Shown piece after piece: positions 39,398 to 44,396 of a stretch of 44,396 nt of DNA (the stretch's first letter is position 1; each line of letters opens with the position of its first letter). The position numbers were made by a program, and so were the translations under genes. Below the pieces are notes generated by a model that ran no database searches, was not told where the DNA came from, and worked only from the letters and a program-made list of their open reading frames with translations. The DNA is from Acidimicrobiales bacterium (lineage in GTDB: Bacteria; Actinomycetota; Acidimicrobiia; Acidimicrobiales; Bog-793): assembly GCA_035533595.1 (NCBI GenBank), contig DATLTN010000042.1, positions 1 through 44,396 on the forward strand. The letters run 5' to 3'.

Positions 39398-39874
39398 GTG
39401 CCAAGCAACGACATCGGGTTCCACGCGCCACAGGTCTGCAAGATCGTCGGGATCTCCTACCGCCAGCTCGACTACTGGGCACGGACCGGCCTCCTCCGAC
39501 CCTCGCTCGTCGACGCCAAGGGGAGCGGCAGCCAGCGGATCTACGACTACCGCGACGTCCTCGAGCTGAAGGTCGTGAAACAGCTCCTCGACGGCGGCGT
39601 CAACCTGCAAAAGGCGCGCAAGGCGATCGCCTGCCTGCGCGACTCGGGGGAGGACCTCACGACCGCCAACCTCGTCCTCGCCGCCGAGGACAGCGTGCTG
39701 TTGCGCAACGGCGAGGAGATCATCGACCTCCTGCGCGGCGGGCAGGGCGTTTTCAACATCGTCCCCCTCGCCGGCGTCTTCGACGAGGTGAACGCCGCGA
39801 TCCTCGAGATCGACCGGGCGCGGGGCGCCGCGGCCGAGGCCGCGCCGGCGCCACGGGCCGCGGGCGAGAACTAG
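39398..39874 (+). CDS. MerR family transcriptional regulator
   Basis: The 158-residue protein has a MerR winged helix: HAPQVCKIVGISYRQLDYWA, then TGLLRPSL and QRIYDYRDVLELKVVKQLL. A dimerisation helix (LQKARKAIACLRDSG) and a small C-terminal domain (LVLAAEDSVLLRNGEEII) follow. It lacks metal-binding cysteines. The orthologue Rv1830 occupies the same place in mycobacteria and is linked to cell growth control. The GTG at 39398 has a GGGAGGAC ribosome site. It leads the operon with gcvT, gcvPA and gcvPB, and a palindrome lies at its promoter. Confidence 0.9.
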   Translation: MPSNDIGFHAPQVCKIVGISYRQLDYWARTGLLRPSLVDAKGSGSQRIYDYRDVLELKVVKQLLDGGVNLQKARKAIACLRDSGEDLTTANLVLAAEDSVLLRNGEEIIDLLRGGQGVFNIVPLAGVFDEVNAAILEIDRARGAAAEAAPAPRAAGEN

Positions 39875-39878
39875 CCGA

Positions 39879-40262
39879 GTGCGCGCCCCCACGAGGCTCG
39901 TCGCCGCACCGCGGTTCGCGCACGAGTCCGAGGGGCGCCTCGCCGAGCTGCTCGACTTCTACGGCATCGTCTGGGAGTACGAGCCGGTCGAGTTCGTGCT
40001 CTCCTGGGACGCCGAGGGGCGGCCGACCTCGGCCTTCCGCCCCGACTTCTACCTCCCCGAGCACGACCTCTTCCTGGAGCTGACGACGCTCCGCCAGGAG
40101 CTCGTGACCCGGAAGAACCGCAAGCTGCGCCGCCTCCAGGAGCTCTACCCCGAGGTTTCGGTGCGGATCCTCTATCGCCGCGACTACGCCAACCTGCTCG
40201 TGAAGGCCGGTCTGCTCGCCCCCGCGGGGCTGCTCCTGGAGCCGCGCCGGGCCGTAGGATGA
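39879..40262 (+). CDS. Small PD-(D/E)XK-like protein in the glycine cleavage operon
   Basis: The 127-residue protein reads like a minimal restriction-endonuclease fold. An opening helix carries E18 (SEGRLAELLDFYGI), a strand follows with VWEYEPVEF, and then FRPDFYLPEHDLFLELTT, where P55-D56 and E67-L-T69 stand at the PD...ExK positions. KNRKLRRLQELYP comes after. The active-site Lys is replaced by Thr, though K79 and K82 follow. It may be an inactive or altered nuclease. It lies 4 nt after the MerR gene and 19 nt before gcvT. A role in glycine metabolism is not evident. Confidence 0.65.
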   Translation: MRAPTRLVAAPRFAHESEGRLAELLDFYGIVWEYEPVEFVLSWDAEGRPTSAFRPDFYLPEHDLFLELTTLRQELVTRKNRKLRRLQELYPEVSVRILYRRDYANLLVKAGLLAPAGLLLEPRRAVG

Positions 40263-40281
40263 GCCCATCGCAAACGCCGGC

Positions 40282-41379
40282 GTGAGCCTCCGACACAGCC
40301 CACTGCACCACGAACACGAGCAGCTCGGGGCGCGCTTTGTCGACTTCGGCGGCTTCGAAATGCCGCTCGCCTATCCGACGGGCACCCTCGCCGAGCACCT
40401 CGCCTGCCGTCGCGACGCGGTCGTCTTCGACGTCAGCCACCTCGGCACGGTCCGCCTGGTTGGCCCCGACGCCAAGGGCGCGCTGCAGCGGGGGCTCTCG
40501 AACGACCTCGACCGCATCGCCCCCGGTCATGCGCAGTACACCCACCTCCTCGACGAGGAGGGAGCGGTCCTCGACGACTGCATCGTCTGGTGGGTCGACG
40601 AGGAGCGCTTCGACCTGATGCCGAACGCCTCCAACACCGAGCGGGTGCGCGCCGCGGTCGGAGGCGACGACGTCACCGCCGAGCGGGCGGTCCTCGCCGT
40701 GCAGGGGCCGCGGGCCCGCGAACAGTTGGCGACGGTCGCCCCCGAGGCTGCCGCGGTGGGCCACTTCGGCGTCGCCCCCTTCTCTTTCGGGGGCGCCGAG
40801 GGCGTGGTCGCCGGCACCGGTTACACGGGGGAGGACGGCGTCGAGTGCGCGCTCCCTCCCGAGGCTGCCGCGGCGCTCCTGCGCGCGCTCGTCGCCCAGG
40901 GTGTCGTGCCCGCCGGCCTCGGCGCCCGCGACACCCTCCGCCTGGAGGCCTGCCTGCCGCTGCACGGCCACGAGCTCGGCGCGGGGATCACCCCGCTACA
41001 GGCGGGCCTCTCCTGGGTGGTGGCCTTCGACAAGGGGCCCTTCACTGGGCGCGAGGCGCTCGTCAGCGAGCGAGCCGCCGGCCCAGCGCGGCGGCTGCGG
41101 GCACTGCTCGGCGGCGGGCGGCGCCCCTTCCACGCCGGAGAGGGCTGCACCACGGCCATCGGCCCGGGGGTGCTCACGAGCGGCAACTTCTCACCGGTGC
41201 TCGGCCGCGGCATCGCCCTCGCGTTCCTGCCGCCGAGCGTCGCCCCCGGCGAGGCCGTCACGGTCGAGGCCCGCGGCGGGCCGCGGACGGCAGCCGTCGT
41301 GAAGGGGCCCTTCCACCGCCTCGACGTAAAGGCCGTCGTCGCGGCCGACGAGCTGACAGGAGCTGGCGTGGATGGCTGA
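40282..41379 (+). CDS. gcvT: Glycine cleavage system T protein (aminomethyltransferase)
   Basis: The 365-residue enzyme releases ammonia and transfers the methylene group to tetrahydrofolate. Family features are FVDFGGFEMPLAYPTGTLAEH, VFDVSHLGTVRLVGPDA, GAVLDDCIVWWV (folate-site Asp) and GTGYTGEDGVECALP. Also present are RDTLRLEACLPLHGHEL and the C-terminal barrel segment SGNFSPVLGRGIALAFLP. The start is a GTG without a good ribosome site, 19 nt after the upstream stop. Its 3' end overlaps gcvPA by 8 nt. Confidence 0.94.
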   Translation: MSLRHSPLHHEHEQLGARFVDFGGFEMPLAYPTGTLAEHLACRRDAVVFDVSHLGTVRLVGPDAKGALQRGLSNDLDRIAPGHAQYTHLLDEEGAVLDDCIVWWVDEERFDLMPNASNTERVRAAVGGDDVTAERAVLAVQGPRAREQLATVAPEAAAVGHFGVAPFSFGGAEGVVAGTGYTGEDGVECALPPEAAAALLRALVAQGVVPAGLGARDTLRLEACLPLHGHELGAGITPLQAGLSWVVAFDKGPFTGREALVSERAAGPARRLRALLGGGRRPFHAGEGCTTAIGPGVLTSGNFSPVLGRGIALAFLPPSVAPGEAVTVEARGGPRTAAVVKGPFHRLDVKAVVAADELTGAGVDG

Positions 41380-42712
41380 CTTCGTCCCGCACACCGACGC
41401 CGACATCGCGGCGATGCTCGGGGCCCTCGGCCTCGAAAGCACCGAACAGCTCTTCGCCACCATCCCGGCGGCGATCCGCCTCGCCGGCGGCCTCGGCCTC
41501 GCGCCGGGGATGGGGGAGTTCGACCTCGTGGCGCGCGTCGAACAGCTCGGTGCGAGCAACGCCGCGGTGCGCGGCGGCGAGCTCGTCTGCTTCGCGGGTG
41601 GCGGCGCCTACGACCACGAGGTGCCGGCGGTGACGCGCGCCCTCGCCTCCCGCCCGGAGTTCGTCACCTCCTACACCCCCTACCAGCCGGAGGTCGCGCA
41701 GGGGGTGCTGCAGGCGCTGTTCGAGTACCAGACGATGGTCTCGCGCCTGTCGGGGCTGCCGATCGCCAACGCCTCCCTCTACGACGGCGCCGCGGCGCTC
41801 GTCGAGGCGGTGAACCTCGCGGTGGCGACGACGGGCAGCGAGCGCGTCCTCTGCTCGCAGGGGGTCCACCCCCACTACCGCGAGGTGCTCGCCACCTTCG
41901 GTCGCGGCACCCGCCACGAGATCGAGACCGTCCCCCTCGCCGCGGGCAGGAGCGCCTGGCCGACCGACGGCGGCGCGGCGGGGGCGGTCGTCGTCGCCTA
42001 CCCGAACTATCTCGGCGTGATCGAGGAGCTCCGCGAGGCGCGCGCCCTCGCCGATGCGAGCGGCGCCCTCCTCGTCGTCTGCCAGGACCCGATCGCGGCG
42101 GGGCTGCTCCGCTCGCCCGGCGAGCTCGGCGCCGACGTCGTCGTCGGCGAGGGGCAGGTCTTCGGGACGCCGCTCGGCTTCGGCGGCCCCTACCTCGGCC
42201 TCTTCTCCTGCCGGGAGGACCTCGTGCGCCGCCTGCCCGGTCGGCTCGTCGGCGAGACGGTCGACCTCGACGACCGCCTCAGCTACGTGACCACGCTGCG
42301 CGCCCGCGAGCAGGACATCCGCCGCGAGAAGGCTTCCTCCAACGTCTGCACGAACCAGACCCTGATGGCGGTGACGAGTGCGGTGCAGCTCGGCTGGCTC
42401 GGCGCCTCGGGCCTTCGCGAGGTGGCGCTCGCCTGCGCGCGCGGCACCCGCTACCTCCTCGACAACCTGCCGCCACCGGTGCGGCGCGCGCACGACCAGC
42501 CGGTGCTGCGCGAGGTGGGGCTGCGCTGCGAGGTGGGCGCCGCGGTCGTCGTCAACCGCATGCTCGAGGAGGGCTTCCTCGCCGGCATCGCCCTCGAGGA
42601 GGGCTTCGAGGGGAGCGACCTCGAGGACACGCTCCTCGTCGCGGTGACCGAGCGCCGGAGCCGCGACGAGATCGACGCCTACCTCACCGCCCTCGGAAAG
42701 GCCGCCCGATGA
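41372..42712 (+). CDS. gcvPA: Glycine dehydrogenase (decarboxylating) subunit 1
   Basis: The 446-residue protein is the N-terminal half of the split P protein. It begins MADFVPHTDADIAAML and holds FVTSYTPYQPEVAQGVLQALFEYQ, NASLYDGAAALVEAV and EKASSNVCTNQTLMAV, all hallmarks of GcvPA. It lacks the PLP lysine, which is in subunit 2. Many actinobacteria have a single fused gcvP, so the split form is a useful lineage marker. It overlaps gcvT by 8 nt and gcvPB by 4 nt (ATGA), which makes equal production of the subunits likely. Confidence 0.95.
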   Translation: MADFVPHTDADIAAMLGALGLESTEQLFATIPAAIRLAGGLGLAPGMGEFDLVARVEQLGASNAAVRGGELVCFAGGGAYDHEVPAVTRALASRPEFVTSYTPYQPEVAQGVLQALFEYQTMVSRLSGLPIANASLYDGAAALVEAVNLAVATTGSERVLCSQGVHPHYREVLATFGRGTRHEIETVPLAAGRSAWPTDGGAAGAVVVAYPNYLGVIEELREARALADASGALLVVCQDPIAAGLLRSPGELGADVVVGEGQVFGTPLGFGGPYLGLFSCREDLVRRLPGRLVGETVDLDDRLSYVTTLRAREQDIRREKASSNVCTNQTLMAVTSAVQLGWLGASGLREVALACARGTRYLLDNLPPPVRRAHDQPVLREVGLRCEVGAAVVVNRMLEEGFLAGIALEEGFEGSDLEDTLLVAVTERRSRDEIDAYLTALGKAAR

Positions 42713-44253
42713 CCCTCACCGACCAGGCCGCCACCCCCCGCCCCGGCGGTGGCGTGGCGGCGAGCGCGCCGCTCCTCGGTGACGCCGCCGAGCCGACGCT
42801 CTTCGAGCTCTCCTCGCCGGGGCGGCGCGCCTTCAGCCTCCGCCAGAGCGCCCTCCCGCAGTGGTCGGCCGAGGAGCTCGTCCCCGCCTCCCACCTGCGC
42901 CCCGAGCCGGTCGCGCTCCCCGAGGTCTCCGAGCGCGACCTCGTCGGCCACTTCAGCCGTCTCGCCAGCCGTCAGTACTCGGTCGATCTCGGCGCCTACC
43001 CGCTCGGCTCCTGCACGATGAAGTACAACCCCAAGCTCTGCGACCAGGTGGCCGGCCTGCCCGCCTTCGCGGCGGTGCACCCCGCGACGCCGGCGCACGC
43101 GGTGCAGGGCTGGCTCGAGGTCCTCGTCGAACTCGAGGAGGACCTCTGCGCGATCACCGGGATGGCCGCCGCCACCCTGCAGCCGGCGGCCGGCGCCGCC
43201 GGGGAGCTCACCGGGCTGCTCCTCATGCGCGCCTACCATGAGTCTCGCGGCGAGACGCGTACGCGGGTGGTGATCCCCGACTCCGCGCACGGCACCAACC
43301 CCGCCTCGGTGACGCTCGGCGGCTACGAAGTGACGACCGTCGGCTCCGACGCGCGCGGGCTCGTCGACCTCGCGGCGCTGCGCGCCGCCCTCGACACCGA
43401 CGTCGCGGGGATCATGCTCACCAACCCCAACACCCTCGGCCTGTTCGAGGAGGACATTGTCGAGATCGCGGCCGCGGTGCACGCCGTCGGCGGCCTCCTC
43501 TACTACGACGGGGCGAACCTCAACCCGATCCTCGGCGTCGTGCGCCCCGGTGACATGGGCTTCGACATCGTCCACCTCAACCTGCACAAGACCTTCGCCA
43601 CGCCGCACGGCGGCGGCGGCCCTGGCGCGGGACCCGTCGCCGTCAGCCCGCGGCTCGTCGAGTTCCTCCCCGGCCCGCGGCCGGTGCGCCGCGACGGGCA
43701 CTTCGCCCTCGAGCGGCCGGCGCGCTCGATCGGCCGCATCCACTCCTTCCACGGCAACGCCCTCGTCCTTCTGCGCGCCTGGAGCTACATCAAGCTGAAC
43801 GGCGCGGAGGGGCTGCGGCGCGTCGCCGACGCCGCGGTGCTCAACGCGAACTGGCTCCGTGAGCAGCTGCGCGGCGCCTACGACCTCCCCTACGACCGAC
43901 CGGTGATGCACGAGTGCGTGGTCTCCGCGGCCTCGCTGAAGCGCGAGACGGGGGTACGGGCGCTCGACGTCGGCAAGGCCCTCATGGAGCACGGCTTCCA
44001 CGCGCCGACCGTCTACTTCCCGCTCATCGTCGAGGAGGCGCTGATGATCGAGCCGACCGAGACCGAGAGTCCCGAGACGGTCGCCGCGCTGGCGCGGGCA
44101 CTCGTCTCGATCGCCGCCGCGGCGCGCGCCGAGGGCGGGGGAGAGGCCTTCACTGGCGCGCCGCACACCACCCCGGTGCGACGCGTCGACGAGGCGCGCG
44201 CGGCGCGCCACCTCGTCGCCACCTTCGACGCCAAGGCGGCGAGCGCGGGCTGA
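42709..44253 (+). CDS. gcvPB: Glycine dehydrogenase (decarboxylating) subunit 2
   Basis: The 514-residue protein is the PLP-binding half of the P protein. The Schiff-base lysine is K294 in HLNLHKTFATPHGGGG. Other family parts are YPLGSCTMKYNPKLCDQVAG, LQPAAGAAGELTGLL, IPDSAHGTNPASVTLGGY and GFHAPTVYFPLIVEEALMIE. With GcvPA it decarboxylates glycine and passes aminomethyl to GcvH. The L protein gene is not in the window, which is normal because L is shared with other dehydrogenases. It is the last gene of the operon. The next gene is convergent, 13 nt away. Confidence 0.95.
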   Translation: MTLTDQAATPRPGGGVAASAPLLGDAAEPTLFELSSPGRRAFSLRQSALPQWSAEELVPASHLRPEPVALPEVSERDLVGHFSRLASRQYSVDLGAYPLGSCTMKYNPKLCDQVAGLPAFAAVHPATPAHAVQGWLEVLVELEEDLCAITGMAAATLQPAAGAAGELTGLLLMRAYHESRGETRTRVVIPDSAHGTNPASVTLGGYEVTTVGSDARGLVDLAALRAALDTDVAGIMLTNPNTLGLFEEDIVEIAAAVHAVGGLLYYDGANLNPILGVVRPGDMGFDIVHLNLHKTFATPHGGGGPGAGPVAVSPRLVEFLPGPRPVRRDGHFALERPARSIGRIHSFHGNALVLLRAWSYIKLNGAEGLRRVADAAVLNANWLREQLRGAYDLPYDRPVMHECVVSAASLKRETGVRALDVGKALMEHGFHAPTVYFPLIVEEALMIEPTETESPETVAALARALVSIAAAARAEGGGEAFTGAPHTTPVRRVDEARAARHLVATFDAKAASAG

Positions 44254-44266
44254 CGCCGGCCTCAGC

Positions 44267-44396
44267 TCAGCGGCCGAGCCCCATCTGCGGCTTGTCGAAG
44301 GTGAAGCCCTTCGAGCTCTTCAGCCACGGCCGCACCCACTGCCAGTCGGCGTCGGTCGGCACCTCGCCCTCGGCGAGGCGCCGCGGCTCGCGCAGC
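44267..44396 (-). CDS. Hypothetical protein, C-terminal 42 residues, runs off the right edge
   Basis: A minus-strand frame is open from the window edge to the TGA complementary to 44267-44269. The visible end is LREPRRLAEGEVPTDADWQW, then VRPWLKSSKGFTFDKPQMGL. Trp-rich and charged, it has the third-position bias of a real gene. No family is recognisable from this fragment. Confidence 0.5.
   Translation of the reverse strand, partial: LREPRRLAEGEVPTDADWQWVRPWLKSSKGFTFDKPQMGLGR

Noticed and set aside
40256-40290. Glycine riboswitch before gcvT
   Set aside because: Only 19 nt separate gcvT from the preceding gene, so there is no room for a riboswitch. The region before the operon (39261-39397) does not show the paired aptamer structure.
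42679-44211. 510-residue minus-strand open frame
   Set aside because: It is antisense of gcvPB, which is identified by its PLP lysine and family motifs.

Overview
This window is a high-GC chromosomal segment of an actinobacterium, most likely a member of the Acidimicrobiia or a near relative. Evidence for this is the very high G+C at third codon positions, frequent GTG starts, F420-type LLM oxidoreductase, WXG100 and MerR/FtsR genes. The right-hand block also shares the order of the mycobacterial gcvH-garA-ftsR-(nuclease)-merR-gcv neighbourhood. No tRNA, rRNA, CRISPR array, intact insertion sequence or prophage was seen. The lineage is an inference from gene content, not from a marker gene.

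Left part (1-5700). A truncated gene on the minus strand is followed by a SAM-methyltransferase-like gene. Next is a frame-disrupted GGDEF (diguanylate cyclase) region whose signature motif is interrupted at a run of nine G. A SatP/GPR1-like membrane protein and a 765-residue exported collagen-like protein follow. The collagen-like protein has about 171 Gly-X-Y triplets, arranged in five variable-length macro-repeats. About 450 bp without a convincing gene come next.

Middle part (5700-32500). This is an accessory-type mosaic of short transcription units in both orientations. It includes a MmgE/PrpD protein; a divergent methyltransferase and GT2 glycosyltransferase followed by a polytopic membrane protein; DinB, VOC and DUF3500 proteins; two class II aldolases; and a nucleoside deoxyribosyltransferase-like protein. 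A minus-strand cassette of methyltransferase, PLP decarboxylase, aldo/keto reductase and MFS exporter looks like a small tailoring-and-export pathway. Further genes encode a RodZ-type HTH protein, an orphan WXG100 protein, AroA, a DUF4326 protein with no ordinary start codon, an aldo/keto reductase, a glutaredoxin, an LLM oxidoreductase and FxsA. About 750 bp at 27.7-28.4 kb hold several tandem perfect hairpins in unusually AT-rich sequence. This part ends with a crotonase, a methyltransferase, an ArsR-type regulator with a divergent promoter, two small proteins and a TauE/SafE transporter.

Right part (32500-44396). This is a conserved core block: two small proteins, a CDP-alcohol phosphatidyltransferase, and a fused sugar-nucleotidyltransferase/phosphomannomutase-like protein with a degenerate mutase domain. 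It continues with GcvH, a zinc-ribbon FHA protein (GarA-like), a MerR/FtsR regulator, a phosphoribosyltransferase and a bifunctional nuclease. A second MerR regulator then heads a tight operon with a small PD-(D/E)XK-like protein, gcvT, gcvPA and gcvPB. A near-perfect 24-bp palindrome sits just downstream of a promoter-like sequence in front of this operon. It suggests that the MerR protein controls both itself and the glycine cleavage genes. A truncated gene on the minus strand closes the window.
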